NCBI RefSeq assembly: GCF_017354945.1
Contig: NZ_CP071503.1
Location: 62,001 to 126,000 of the forward strand
Source of the DNA: Shewanella avicenniae
GTDB lineage: Bacteria > Pseudomonadota > Gammaproteobacteria > Enterobacterales > Shewanellaceae
Reading direction: 5' to 3'
DNA: 64,000 nucleotides
Below the pieces are notes generated by a model that saw only the letters and a list, made by a program, of their open reading frames with translations, was not told the DNA's origin and did not search any database. The position numbers and the translations under genes are program-made. Of the stretch, positions 19,505 to 28,847 are shown piece after piece (within the stretch, counting starts at the first letter, position 1; the number at the start of each line of letters is the position of its first letter).

Positions 19505-20040
19505 GCGGAATTCTCCGCAGACAGGCTCTTCAGAACATTGCTGAGGACATTCACTTTGCCGAGTAATTCTGCCGAACGTATCTTTGACTCATCCAACAGC
19601 GGTGTGATGTGCTTTTCGAGTGATGGGAAACGAACCAATAACGCACGGTATTCGTCTATTTCGCCCAAAACAATCTTTAACTCACCCTCATACTTACATC
19701 GCTCAACTACGAGAATAGAGTAATCATTTTTGTCTGCTTTCGCTTTAGTCGTAACTGGATAATTAACATCAGTTTTTCCGACATTCTTAAGTCGCATAAA
19801 TGTGTCAGTAACATGGTACCGTTTCTCTCTACCAATTCCTTCGGTTCTAAGCCAATCATTGTTCAAGAATGACAATAGCTGTCGATAGATTTGTTTGCGT
19901 AAATTGTCAGCGTTCGAGCTTTTCCACCCTAGAGCCAACAAGGCATTTCTTGCTTCAATAACCGAAAAAGCATCCATTCTTTCTTCAACCAACAGCTTGT
20001 GCATGATTGCACTGATCTTTTTAGGACGTTTCATTTCCAA
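19498..20040 (-). CDS. Hypothetical helicase partner with coiled coil
   Basis: 180-residue protein of unknown family. The first 80 residues look like a winged-helix fold (AFSVIEARNALLALGWKSSN, then LLSFLNNDWLRTEGIGREKR). The last 70 form a predicted coiled coil (GEIDEYRALLVRF, LLGKVNVLSNVLKSL). The tight overlap with the helicase gene implies a shared complex. It is transcribed away from the XRE gene under two palindromic operator-like sites. Confidence 0.65.
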   Translation of the reverse strand: MEMKRPKKISAIMHKLLVEERMDAFSVIEARNALLALGWKSSNADNLRKQIYRQLLSFLNNDWLRTEGIGREKRYHVTDTFMRLKNVGKTDVNYPVTTKAKADKNDYSILVVERCKYEGELKIVLGEIDEYRALLVRFPSLEKHITPLLDESKIRSAELLGKVNVLSNVLKSLSAENSAC

Positions 20041-20055
20041 TTCATCATGCGTAAA

Positions 20056-20106
20056 ACTTAGGATTGCTAAGTATACAGAAATCAGTAAAACTTAGACAAT
20101 CTAAGT
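20056..20106. promoter_or_regulatory. Two identical palindromic operators, ACTTAG-N5-CTAAGT
   Basis: Perfect inverted repeats occur at 20056-20072 (spacer GATTG) and 20090-20106 (spacer ACAAT), 34 bp centre to centre, which is about three helical turns. They lie between the divergent helicase operon and the XRE gene, and are the obvious binding sites for that regulator. Confidence 0.85.
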
Positions 20107-20134
20107 TATGTAGGGACATCTAAATGAAACATCA

Positions 20135-20455
20135 GTGGCAGTTAACCCGCTCCCCATCAGACTCAAACAAGCTCGAAAACGTGCAGGCATTACTCAGAAG
20201 AAATTAGGAGTGATGATCGGTATGGATGAAAGCTCTGCTAGCGGACGTATGAACCATTATGAAAAGGGAAGACATACTCCAGATTTCAGCACATTGAAGA
20301 AAATGGCTGAAATCTTGGAAGTGCCTTTGAGCTACTTTTTCCAAGAAGATGAGCTATCTGCAGAGATATCAATTGAAGTGGATAAACTCTCGAAAGCAAA
20401 AAAATTGCGCCTTCTAAAATTTATATCTGAACTAAAGAACAATCCTGCCGAATGA
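20135..20455 (+). CDS. XRE-family transcriptional regulator
   Basis: 106-residue regulator with an N-terminal Cro/C1-type helix-turn-helix (about 8-65: RLKQARKRAGITQKKLGVMI, MNHYEKGRHTPDFSTLKKMA) and a short C-terminal tail that may dimerise. It starts at GTG 20135; the nearby ATG at 20124 is out of frame. It is divergent from the helicase pair and adjacent to two identical palindromes, so it likely represses both itself and the pair. Confidence 0.88.
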   Translation: MAVNPLPIRLKQARKRAGITQKKLGVMIGMDESSASGRMNHYEKGRHTPDFSTLKKMAEILEVPLSYFFQEDELSAEISIEVDKLSKAKKLRLLKFISELKNNPAE

Positions 20456-20655
20456 CCTTCAATTCAATTGATGGTGCTAAACATATCCTTGAGCTAACAA
20501 GTAAGTGGGCATAAAGGATTTTGAAATCCTCCTTCAAATTTTACCCGTAACATTACTTTTTGTACCGAAGTGCGAGTTTATTCACCACAATTTTCAAGTT
20601 TGAAGTGAATAAGTATGTAAAAGGCAAGGATTGACCTTGCCTCATCACTTTCCTG

Positions 20656-23600
20656 TTAGTTGTACCATCCGTCGGCGAGTACTTCAGCTTGTTCCAGCAC
20701 CAACTTGATTGCACCATCTGATTGTTCAGGTGGATATCCCCAGCGTTTTAATAGACGTCGAACCAGATTCCGCATTCTTGCGCGAACACTCTCGCGCTTC
20801 TGCCAGTCAACGGTAGCAGATTTTCGGAGTTGATTTGTTAACTCTATTGCAAGCTGGCGCAGGTTATCGTCACCGAGAACACGTACCGAGGCTTCGTTTA
20901 TCACCAATGCACGATAGAACGCCATTTCATCCGTCGAAAGATTCAGCTTATCCATCATGTCGGCGTCGGCCTGCATCTCTTTTGCCCATTGGATCAACTC
21001 TTCAATTACCTGAGCCGTTTCGATGTTTCGGTTATGGTATTTCTGTAGTGTGGACAGGATACGGTCAGAGTACTTTTTCTCTTGCACAACATCGTTTTTC
21101 ATCCGCGCTTTTACTTCATCACGCAGTAATTTTTCCAACAACTCAACAGCGAGGTTCTTCTCTTTCATGTTCTTCACATCTTCGAGAAACTCTTCAGAAA
21201 GCAAACCGATATTTGGCTTGTCCAAGCCGACTGTCTTGAAAATATCATCAACGCCATCAGCAACAATGGCATTATTGAGAATTTGCCGTAACGCTGAGTT
21301 ACGCAGCTCGTCACTGCGCTTTTTATCAACCGTTGAGTGTTTCAGGAATGCGGTCTTAATAGCACCATAGAACGCTATTTCAATTCTATAGCCTGCTACT
21401 TCATCCATAGTGCTACACAGCGACAATGCTTTCATCATTGCCACCATGACGTCGAGGAAACGCCGCTTACCATCACGCACGTCCTCTCCTTTAGCATTTT
21501 TGTGGCTAAGCCCAGAAATATGGTTAGCGGCTCCAGGTAATAGTTGAAGAGGTTTAGTTTCAAACTCAGGTCGATACTTAAACACCGCGCCATCTACCGG
21601 TGTTGCAAACATTCCTCTGACAATATCGATTTTTTCCATCAACACTGCAAAAGCTTCCGCCGTATCGACGGTCGGTTGTCCCTTTCCTTGGCTATTCGTG
21701 TAGGTTTTGAGGGCATTTTTCAGTTCATTGGCAATACCGATATAATCGACAACTAAGCCGCCGGGCTTATCTTTGAATACGCGGTTAACCCGAGCAATAG
21801 CCTGCATCAAATTATGGCCTTTCATCGGCTTGTCGATATACATGGTATGGCAACAAGGTGCATCAAAGCCGGTCAGCCACATGTCTCGCACGATCACCAA
21901 TTGCAGCTCGTCTTCAGTGTCTTTATATCGTTTTTCAAATAGCTTTTTAGTTTTCTTGTCATGAATGTGCGGCTGCATTTTCTCTTTGTCCGCCGCACTC
22001 CCGGTCATGACAATTTTAATAGCACCTTTATTGGGATCATCGCTGTGCCACTCTGGTTTGATGGCTACAATTGCATTGTATAAATCCACGCAAATTTCTC
22101 GGCTCATCGCAACTATCATGGCTTTACCTGGGAAGGTGGCACAACGAGTTGTAAAATGTTCGACCAGATCCTGTGCTACTTGCTTAATTCGCGGCTCTGC
22201 GCCAACCAGTTTCTCCAGTGCAGACCATTGTGATTTGATTTTTTCGCGAGCATCGGTTTCTTCATCCTCACCAATCTCGTCTTCGATTTGGTCATTCAAC
22301 GCTTCAATTTCATCTTGCTTAATGTCGAGTTTGGCAAGGCGTGATTCATAGTAAATCGGCACCGTGGCACCATCACTCACCGCATCTTGAATATCGTAGA
22401 TCGAGACATAATCACCAAACACGCCGCGGGTATCTTTATCATCAAGTGAAATCGGCGTACCGGTGAAACCGATAAAGGCCGCATTTGGCAAGGCATCGCG
22501 CATGTATTTCGAGTAACCATAAACATAACGTTGGCCGGTGACTTTGCCGTTTTCGTCTTTGACCTCCGTCAAGCGGGCCTTATTGCCATACTGGCTACGA
22601 TGCGCTTCATCAGAAACAACAACAATATTGGCGCGTTCGGACAAAATAGGATGCGCTAATTCTTCATCGACAAGTGCAAACTTCTGTACCGTGGTAAAAA
22701 TGATGCCGCCTGATTGACGATTGAGCAGTAATTCACGCAATGAGTCGCGGTCTTCAGCTTGCTGTGGAATTTGTTTGAGCGTTTCTTGCGCCATCGTGAA
22801 GGTGTTGAATAGCTGGCCATCCAAGTCATTGCGGTCAGTAACAACCACTAATGTGGGATTATTCATTTCTGGTTGTTGTAGCAGTTTACTGGCATAACAC
22901 ACCATTGAAATACTCTTACCACTACCTTGGGTATGCCAAACTACCCCCGCCTTTTTGCTACCGGGAGCCACTCGGTTTGCGTAACTCGCGCTACGTTCCG
23001 TTGAAGAACTAGGCGTTACCGCTGCGGTGACAGTTGCTTGAACGGCGGCTCTTACCGCATGGAATTGGTGGTAACCGGCAATTTTCTTAATGATTTTATC
23101 GCTATCATTTTCAAAAAGAACGAAATAGCGAATGTAATCAAGCAGCAGTTCCGGCTTAAAGAAACCACGTACCATGGTTTCTAATTGGTATTCCCATAGT
23201 GGTTTATCGTCTTCACTTTCAATGGTTTTCCATGGCAGAAAACGCTCTTTATTGGCAGTTAAGGAGCCGACTCGCGCGGTCCAACCATCAGAAATAACAA
23301 TCGCCTCATTGAACACGAATAGATCGGCAATTTCGTCTTTATAGGTTTGGATCTGGTTATACGCATTCCATATATCTGCATGATCATCAGCTGGGTTCTT
23401 TAACTCTATAACGGCAATTGGTAAGCCATTAATAAACACCACGACATCGGGTCTGCGGTTGATTTTAGTGCCGGTTATTGTAAATTGATTGACCACCAGA
23501 AACTGATTGTTCTCAGGGTGTTCAAAATCCATGAGCCGTACATGAGTATGCTTGGTGACCCATTGGCCAGCCTCAATCACAGAATACTCAATGGGCACGC

Positions 23601-23883
23601 CTTCGATGAGGAACTTGTGAAACGCCTTGTTATTTTTGATAAGCACAGGCGTTTGCGGCGTGGTAACGATTTTCGCGACTTCTATGAGCGTATCAGTCGG
23701 TAAGTCAGGGTTTATCGTGCTCAAACAATCAACGAGACGTTGATGTAATATCACCTGATGATAATCGTCCCGTTCAGGCGAGTCGCCATCAGGGGCAATG
23801 TCATAGCCATTTTGATATTGGTAACCTACCTCTTGAAACCAATCAAGACACAGCTGCTCAAGTTGATCTTCAGTGATCTGCAC
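20656..23883 (-). CDS. hsdR: Type I restriction endonuclease subunit HsdR
   Basis: 1075-residue motor and nuclease subunit. The N-terminal nuclease motif is readable as RPDVVVFINGLPIAVIELK (PD...ExK type) with a following QIQTYK. The SF2 translocase has Walker A QGSGKS, DEAH-type VVSDEAHRSQYG, SAT-like FTGTPI and motif VI-like QAIARVNRVF. A long C-terminal helical region docks on the methylase. It cuts unmodified DNA at a distance from the HsdS target. It follows hsdS on the same strand with a 152-base gap holding a hairpin. The length is normal and no disruption is seen. Confidence 0.96.
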   Translation of the reverse strand: MQITEDQLEQLCLDWFQEVGYQYQNGYDIAPDGDSPERDDYHQVILHQRLVDCLSTINPDLPTDTLIEVAKIVTTPQTPVLIKNNKAFHKFLIEGVPIEYSVIEAGQWVTKHTHVRLMDFEHPENNQFLVVNQFTITGTKINRRPDVVVFINGLPIAVIELKNPADDHADIWNAYNQIQTYKDEIADLFVFNEAIVISDGWTARVGSLTANKERFLPWKTIESEDDKPLWEYQLETMVRGFFKPELLLDYIRYFVLFENDSDKIIKKIAGYHQFHAVRAAVQATVTAAVTPSSSTERSASYANRVAPGSKKAGVVWHTQGSGKSISMVCYASKLLQQPEMNNPTLVVVTDRNDLDGQLFNTFTMAQETLKQIPQQAEDRDSLRELLLNRQSGGIIFTTVQKFALVDEELAHPILSERANIVVVSDEAHRSQYGNKARLTEVKDENGKVTGQRYVYGYSKYMRDALPNAAFIGFTGTPISLDDKDTRGVFGDYVSIYDIQDAVSDGATVPIYYESRLAKLDIKQDEIEALNDQIEDEIGEDEETDAREKIKSQWSALEKLVGAEPRIKQVAQDLVEHFTTRCATFPGKAMIVAMSREICVDLYNAIVAIKPEWHSDDPNKGAIKIVMTGSAADKEKMQPHIHDKKTKKLFEKRYKDTEDELQLVIVRDMWLTGFDAPCCHTMYIDKPMKGHNLMQAIARVNRVFKDKPGGLVVDYIGIANELKNALKTYTNSQGKGQPTVDTAEAFAVLMEKIDIVRGMFATPVDGAVFKYRPEFETKPLQLLPGAANHISGLSHKNAKGEDVRDGKRRFLDVMVAMMKALSLCSTMDEVAGYRIEIAFYGAIKTAFLKHSTVDKKRSDELRNSALRQILNNAIVADGVDDIFKTVGLDKPNIGLLSEEFLEDVKNMKEKNLAVELLEKLLRDEVKARMKNDVVQEKKYSDRILSTLQKYHNRNIETAQVIEELIQWAKEMQADADMMDKLNLSTDEMAFYRALVINEASVRVLGDDNLRQLAIELTNQLRKSATVDWQKRESVRARMRNLVRRLLKRWGYPPEQSDGAIKLVLEQAEVLADGWYN

Positions 23884-23954
23884 GTTTAGTCCCTTATGTT
23901 ATGACGTTAAAACAATGAAATGCTCGATGAGCCGATTCATTAATGCGTTTGATC

Positions 23955-23987
23955 TGGCAGTTGACCGAAATTTCCAGTCAACTGCCA
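23955..23987. promoter_or_regulatory. 11-bp hairpin between hsdS and hsdR
   Basis: TGGCAGTTGAC (23955-23965) pairs perfectly with GTCAACTGCCA (23977-23987) around an 11-base loop. No T-tract follows. It may tune hsdR expression relative to hsdMS, which helps prevent self-cutting before modification; the role is inferred. Confidence 0.5.
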
Positions 23988-24035
23988 CTTCTGACATTTC
24001 GGCTTCTTTACAGGAATTCCGAATATGCCCAGACA

Positions 24036-25328
24036 TCAGTTCACCTCTGCCATATCTTCAGTGTTGGCTAACTCGATTTCGCCGGAAAGCAATTTAGGAA
24101 GCAGTGTGTCTCGCAGTTTTGATAGCTCAACATTTTCATTCAAATTACAGATACGAAGCCTGAAGAGATTTTCTACTTGAGAGTTAAATGCTTCTAACAA
24201 TGAGTCAGGCACGGACAATACTTCCGTACTTTCAACCAGCCCTTTACTAATATTTTGTTGCGCAGATCCAACAGCCTTTCCAGCTAACTCAGCAACTCTA
24301 TTTTTGAGTTGAAGATAGTTATACCACTGGTGTTCTTTTTTAGGCATTAATGCACATACAGCTTGGTTCGTTGTTAAAGGTATTGATGTTAAGGATACTT
24401 CTCCAGCGGTAGCACCATAGAGTGCTACAAGCGTTGAAAGCTCAGGAACCCATTTAGCAGAAGACTTATCTAAACCTAATTGGGTAATCCTATTTTCAAC
24501 CGCAGTTATAATTGACTGGCGAACCTCACCAGAAGTTAACCATGGAATAGTGCCGTCATCCCAATATGAGTTTTCATTTCTTTTTGGCGTTCCACCATTT
24601 TGGACTTTGGTACAAAGGTCTTTAATCGGTTTGATTGCCCAACCTTCAGGTATCAAACCTAACTCGCTCTCAACTAGCTTATCGGGGAAAAGCGAGGCAG
24701 TGGCTTCATCCATGCCTTGTGGCTGTTCGCCATTCATTTTGGCTTTGACGGGGTCGAAGTCGACAAACCAGGATTTAAAAATGGCCTGCGCCATGGCTTC
24801 TAGGGTTTGGTTGGTTAGGTTGTTTAAATTTAATTTCCCTGTTATTGATCTAATAAACTCAACAACTGCCCTTTGCTGAATAAGGCTGGGGAGCTCTACG
24901 GGGTAATATGCAACGGCATCAAATGTAATCTGAGGAAACGTTCCTGACCGTGAGTCTGCTATAATTTTAAACTCAGCCTCACATTCTTTGCTTGTTAATA
25001 CCAAATATAAATATTCAGGAATAACAATATCTTGACTGCAAGTAATAACCATGAACTTAGTGGATACAACATAATCATCAACGTTTGTGTTGACTAACAA
25101 ATGCCTCTTGTTTCCGGGACGAATCTCGCTATAAAGGATATCTCCCTTTTGTATTGCTTTCTTTGCCTGTCCCGGCAATCCAATACTCGAAACTTTCTCA
25201 TTAACTAAGAAATGACCATCTAAAATATCACCTGTATTCACAAAGCAGACTTGCTCTTTGTTTTTAAAGTTAAAGCGTCTAGATGTATTGGATGCAACTT
25301 CCCCTAGAGTGTAGGTTTTAAAGCTCAT
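24036..25328 (-). CDS. hsdS: Type I restriction specificity subunit HsdS
   Basis: 430-residue specificity subunit with two target-recognition domains separated by conserved helices. TRD1 covers about 1-150. The central conserved region contains LEAMAQAIFKSWFVDFDPVK (about 182-201). TRD2 begins near PEGWAIKPIKDL and contains GGTPKRNENSYW and IPWLTSGEV. The C-terminal conserved helix includes LSKLRDTLLPKLLSGEI. Each TRD reads half of a bipartite site that cannot be deduced from sequence. It overlaps the hsdM end by 11 bases. Confidence 0.95.
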   Translation of the reverse strand: MSFKTYTLGEVASNTSRRFNFKNKEQVCFVNTGDILDGHFLVNEKVSSIGLPGQAKKAIQKGDILYSEIRPGNKRHLLVNTNVDDYVVSTKFMVITCSQDIVIPEYLYLVLTSKECEAEFKIIADSRSGTFPQITFDAVAYYPVELPSLIQQRAVVEFIRSITGKLNLNNLTNQTLEAMAQAIFKSWFVDFDPVKAKMNGEQPQGMDEATASLFPDKLVESELGLIPEGWAIKPIKDLCTKVQNGGTPKRNENSYWDDGTIPWLTSGEVRQSIITAVENRITQLGLDKSSAKWVPELSTLVALYGATAGEVSLTSIPLTTNQAVCALMPKKEHQWYNYLQLKNRVAELAGKAVGSAQQNISKGLVESTEVLSVPDSLLEAFNSQVENLFRLRICNLNENVELSKLRDTLLPKLLSGEIELANTEDMAEVN

Positions 25329-27030
25329 AACCCAACCCCGCTAGATTCTTCTTAATCTCCGCTTCTAGCTGGGCGGACTCAGCAAACTGCTCACTGAGTT
25401 TGTCGGTCAGGGTCGCCATTTTTTCCGCAAATGGAATACCATCATCTTCCTCATCCGCAGCACCGACATAACGCCCCGGTGTCAGCACAAAATCGTGTTT
25501 GGTGATCTCTTCCAACGTGGCGGATTTGCAGAATCCCGCTTGGTCTTCATAACTCACACCATTTACGACGTCGCCAGTTTTCCATGCGTGGAATACGTCA
25601 GCAACTCTAGAAATATCGTCCATGGTGAAGTCACGTAATACGCGGTCTTTCATATAGCCAAGGTTGCGAGCATCGATAAACAGCACTTCGCCTTTACGAT
25701 TACGCAGCTTACGGCCTGCTTTATCGGTACGAGCACCTTTGTTATTGGTTAAAAACCAAATACAGGCAGGAATTTGGGTGTTGGTAAACAGTTGCCCTGG
25801 CAGCGCCACCATACATTCGACTAAATCATGTGTGACCAAATTCTTACGGATATCTCCTTCAGTATTGGTGGTCGAACTCATTGAGCCGTTAGCCAATAAC
25901 AATGCTTGCGAGCCGTTCGGTGCGAGGTGGTAAAGCATGTGCTGTAACCACGCAAAGTTGGCGTTACCCGCAGGTGGTCTACCGTATTTCCAACGAGGGT
26001 CATTATCATCAATGCCGGTATCCCACTCCTTCATGTTGAATGGCGGGTTAGCCATGATGAAGTCAGCACGTAAATCAGGGTGCTGGTCGTTGGTGTAGGT
26101 ACTGGCAGGCTCTTTGCCGAAGTCATAATCAAGGCCACGGATGGCCATGTTCATCGCCGCCAGTTGCCATGTGGTGTAGTTGTACTCTTGGCCGTAGATA
26201 GAAATCTTTTGCTTTTGTGTCAGCGGATCAATAGCGTTTTTACCGGCATAACGCTCAATAAACTTTTCTGACTGCACGAAGAAGCCGCCTGAGCCCATTG
26301 CAGGGTCATAGACGCGCCCTTCAAATGGTTCAATCATCTCGACAATCAGGGTCACAATAGAGGCTGGCGTGTAGAACTGGCCGCCTTTCTTGCCTTCAGC
26401 AAGGGCAAATTCACCCAAGAAGTATTCGTAGATATGTCCAAGAATATCTTTGCTGTTAAGTGATTTGTGCGTGAACGGGATCGTCGCAATCAGGTTGATA
26501 AGCTCATTCAGCTTGGCTTGATCGATTTTGAGCGACGCATAGTGCTTGTTCAGTACGCCTTTGAGTTTTGGGTTATCGCGTTCAATCCCTTCCAGCGCGT
26601 TATCAATCAAGTGACCGACAGAGGTGATTTTCTTAGGCTTACCGTCAATCACCAAATCAGCACCGCCAATCACCAGCGGGCCGTTGTCTTGCAGGAATTT
26701 CCAACGCGATTCAGTCGGTAGCCAAAACACGTTTTTCTCGGTGTAGAAATCGCGAACTTCCAGTTCGGTGGCGATCTCTTCCGCCAATTCATCTTCTGAG
26801 AAATCAGCCGGATCTAAGTAATACTCATGCTCTGGGTTGGTGAGGTCGGCCTTAATCTCATCCTGACGCATGGAGAAGGCATCTGAGACGTATTTGACGA
26901 AGATTAGCCCTAAGACAGCATGTTTGTATTGCGCGGCGTCGAGCGTTGCTCTGAGTTTGTCAGCGGCATTCCATAGCTTCTTTTCTAATGATTTTAGAAA
27001 TTCTTGTTCCAGTTCGTTCATCTTTGGCAA
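25318..27030 (-). CDS. hsdM: Type I restriction modification methyltransferase HsdM
   Basis: 570-residue N6-adenine methyltransferase. It has an N-terminal HsdM helical domain (LEKKLWNAADKLRATLDAAQ), the AdoMet motif VYDPAMGSGGFFV and the catalytic motif IV NPPF (MANPPFNMKEW). It forms the M2S modification enzyme with HsdS and is first in the hsdM-hsdS-hsdR order. The reading frame is complete, so the system looks functional. Confidence 0.96.
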   Translation of the reverse strand: MPKMNELEQEFLKSLEKKLWNAADKLRATLDAAQYKHAVLGLIFVKYVSDAFSMRQDEIKADLTNPEHEYYLDPADFSEDELAEEIATELEVRDFYTEKNVFWLPTESRWKFLQDNGPLVIGGADLVIDGKPKKITSVGHLIDNALEGIERDNPKLKGVLNKHYASLKIDQAKLNELINLIATIPFTHKSLNSKDILGHIYEYFLGEFALAEGKKGGQFYTPASIVTLIVEMIEPFEGRVYDPAMGSGGFFVQSEKFIERYAGKNAIDPLTQKQKISIYGQEYNYTTWQLAAMNMAIRGLDYDFGKEPASTYTNDQHPDLRADFIMANPPFNMKEWDTGIDDNDPRWKYGRPPAGNANFAWLQHMLYHLAPNGSQALLLANGSMSSTTNTEGDIRKNLVTHDLVECMVALPGQLFTNTQIPACIWFLTNNKGARTDKAGRKLRNRKGEVLFIDARNLGYMKDRVLRDFTMDDISRVADVFHAWKTGDVVNGVSYEDQAGFCKSATLEEITKHDFVLTPGRYVGAADEEDDGIPFAEKMATLTDKLSEQFAESAQLEAEIKKNLAGLGYEL

Positions 27031-27131
27031 CTTTTGTGACGTTTAGATCGAAAAACAATACCTCGAAATTGGCATGTTTTCATTGGTTTGTGCCTTACTT
27101 TAAATGTTTTCTATTAAAAAGAGGACATATT

Positions 27132-27717
27132 ATGGACGCTTGGAACAAGGGCATACGTGTTGGGCAGAAGAAAGCGCTGAAACTGGAGGATATTTGGAGA
27201 ATTCGCATTCGGCTTGAGTTAGAAAAACGCTTTGAGGAGTTATCGCTGGGTTGATAGCAAACTGCGTTCTTGTGACTTACTCAGTCTGAAGGTTCGAGAT
27301 GTATCCCGCAGTGGCACTGTTTTATCGAGAACAATGATTCGGCAACAGAAAACAAGGCGAGAAGTCCAATTTGAAATCACCCCGAAAACACAGCAAGCCT
27401 TATCGCAGTGGATATTCACCAACCAATTAGAAATGGCAGATTACCTTTTCCCCAGTCACCGTCGCAAAGGACTGCACTTGTCGTATCACTATTACCTGAC
27501 ATTGGTAAATCGTTGGATTGGTGATCTTGGGCTTGATATCAGTCAATACGGCACGCACTCAATGCGCCGAACTAAAGCTTCTTTGATTTATGCCAAAACT
27601 AAGAACTTACGCGCTATTCAACTACTTCTTGGGCATGCTAAGTTAGAGAGTACGATTGAGTATCTTGGTGTTGAAATAGAGGATGCGTTAACGATTTCGG
27701 AAAATTGCGAAACGTGA
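27132..27717 (+). pseudogene. Frameshifted tyrosine recombinase
   Basis: Two frames together encode a recombinase. The first (27132-27254) reads MDAWNKGIRVGQKKALKLED through LELEKRFEELSLG then stops. The second (from about 27245 to 27717) resumes at VDSKLRSCDLLSLKVRDV and carries HSMRR (HxxR), LLLGHAKLEST and YLGVE. In related proteins these segments are joined by a short LFNLAI-like linker, so a small deletion shifted the frame. It lies upstream of two small unknown genes and next to hsdM, and may be a relic of an older nested insertion. Confidence 0.8.
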
Positions 27718-27760
27718 CAGACCATATTTCAGCATTCCATATGTATTGGGTGTGTCCATT

Positions 27761-28129
27761 ATGGTAAAAATCATCAAAAAAAATCGAATGCCCCCTCAAA
27801 CTGAAGCCATCGCTGATAACATATTAGTTTCAACACCAGAGGTTAAAGCATTCCAAGACCCTGACTTTCATCTATTGGCTTCATTCGACAAAAATGACAG
27901 ACACACAATACTTAAATTTAGAACTAAAAATAACGTAACAATAAAAGAGGCAATAGCTTTATTTAAAGCAAGACAGATTGAATTGGAATCTCTTAAAGAG
28001 TTCCGACAAGCAGCCTTGAATAAGCCTAAGAAAAAGAAGAAACGTTCAAAAATAATAAAATCACATGGGGGAATCATGTCCTCTCTCGTAGCAGTAATCA
28101 GTGTCAGGGACTGGGGTAAAACCAAGTAA
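27761..28129 (+). CDS. Hypothetical small basic-tailed protein
   Basis: 122-residue protein from the ATG at 27761 (a TTG at 27746 would add five residues). The middle contains FDKNDRHTILKFRTKNNVT and a helix IKEAIALFKARQIELESLKEF, followed by a lysine-rich run KPKKKKKRSKIIK suited to nucleic acid binding. No family is recognised. It precedes another small lysine-rich gene by 21 bases, so they may be a pair. Confidence 0.5.
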   Translation: MVKIIKKNRMPPQTEAIADNILVSTPEVKAFQDPDFHLLASFDKNDRHTILKFRTKNNVTIKEAIALFKARQIELESLKEFRQAALNKPKKKKKRSKIIKSHGGIMSSLVAVISVRDWGKTK

Positions 28130-28150
28130 TTTAAATGGATAACAGAGAAA

Positions 28151-28369
28151 ATGACGACGATAAATGAAAGTATTGATGCTATCCTCAGAAGGGAACCACA
28201 TTTAACCAGAGACGAAGCAATACAGTTATTCCTTTCTAAACGAACTTTGCGCAGAAAGAAAAAACAAATTAAAACTAAAATAATTAGAAATCAAGAAAGA
28301 AAAATGAAGGGTAAAAAGCCAAAAAAAACAATTAAGTTTTTATCAGGTGGAGCTGTCTCACCGCGCTAA
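28151..28369 (+). CDS. Hypothetical small lysine-rich protein
   Basis: 72 residues: a short helical N-terminus (INESIDAILRREPHLTRDEA) then a strongly basic tail with KRTLRRKKKQIKTK. It resembles its upstream neighbour in design (a DEAI/KEAI helix then a basic stretch), which hints at a shared origin. Function is unknown. Confidence 0.45.
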   Translation: MTTINESIDAILRREPHLTRDEAIQLFLSKRTLRRKKKQIKTKIIRNQERKMKGKKPKKTIKFLSGGAVSPR

Positions 28370-28776
28370 AGTGAATCGTTTCCCCTGTGCTGGAAGTTGG
28401 CTCGTAGGAGAGAATAGCTAGAATGGGTCCTTCCCTTTTCAGTGCCCAATCATGTGTCTGCCTCCATGGCATAATGATGTTTTGCCCCATATCGATTCTA
28501 CATTGTGGTTTGAGGCTAAATATGACGTACAAAGATTGACCAAATTTAAGTATGATACAAAGTGGCTACATAAATAATTGAATAATTGCTTATGCTTTTC
28601 AGGCACGCTTGAAGCGTTAGCATCGCAGGTCAAGCGAGCTTGCACGCAACCACCGCCAGCCAGATTCAAGTGAGGAACAAACATTCTCAATGTTGGCTGA
28701 ATACGGAGAGTTCAGATACAAGGAAGTCAAATTGTCCATCATCATGCGCACCTCCTATGTAATCTGCCACTCACAA
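28370..28776. other. 407-base noncoding stretch
   Basis: No convincing gene. A segment around 28600-28625 (CGCTTGAAGCGTTAGC) has a GCGTTAGC box like the R' end of integron attC sites, so decayed cassette material is possible. Minus-strand frames here lack codon-like structure and ribosome sites. Confidence 0.4.
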
Positions 28777-28821
28777 AACAAGCCCACGGCAACGGGCACG
28801 GAAGAATGCCGTTGCGTTATG
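28777..28821 (+). other. attC-like integron recombination site (short)
   Basis: Begins AACAAGCCC and ends CCGTTGCGTTATG. Inverted arms GCAACGG (28789-28795) and CCGTTGC (28809-28815) form a hairpin, and GCGTTATG resembles an attC R' core. It immediately precedes the 28848 gene, as expected for a cassette boundary. The core is not a perfect GTTRRRY. Confidence 0.45.
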
Positions 28822-28847
28822 ATCATTTTGTTTTTAACGGTGTAACC

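Noticed and set aside
23873..24097. 74-codon plus-strand frame between hsdR and hsdS
   Set aside because: Lies across the ends of two real genes and the hairpin on the opposite strand.
28439..28690. 83-codon minus-strand frame, and another at 28332-28532
   Set aside because: No start signals, overlapping each other, and likely decayed cassette DNA.
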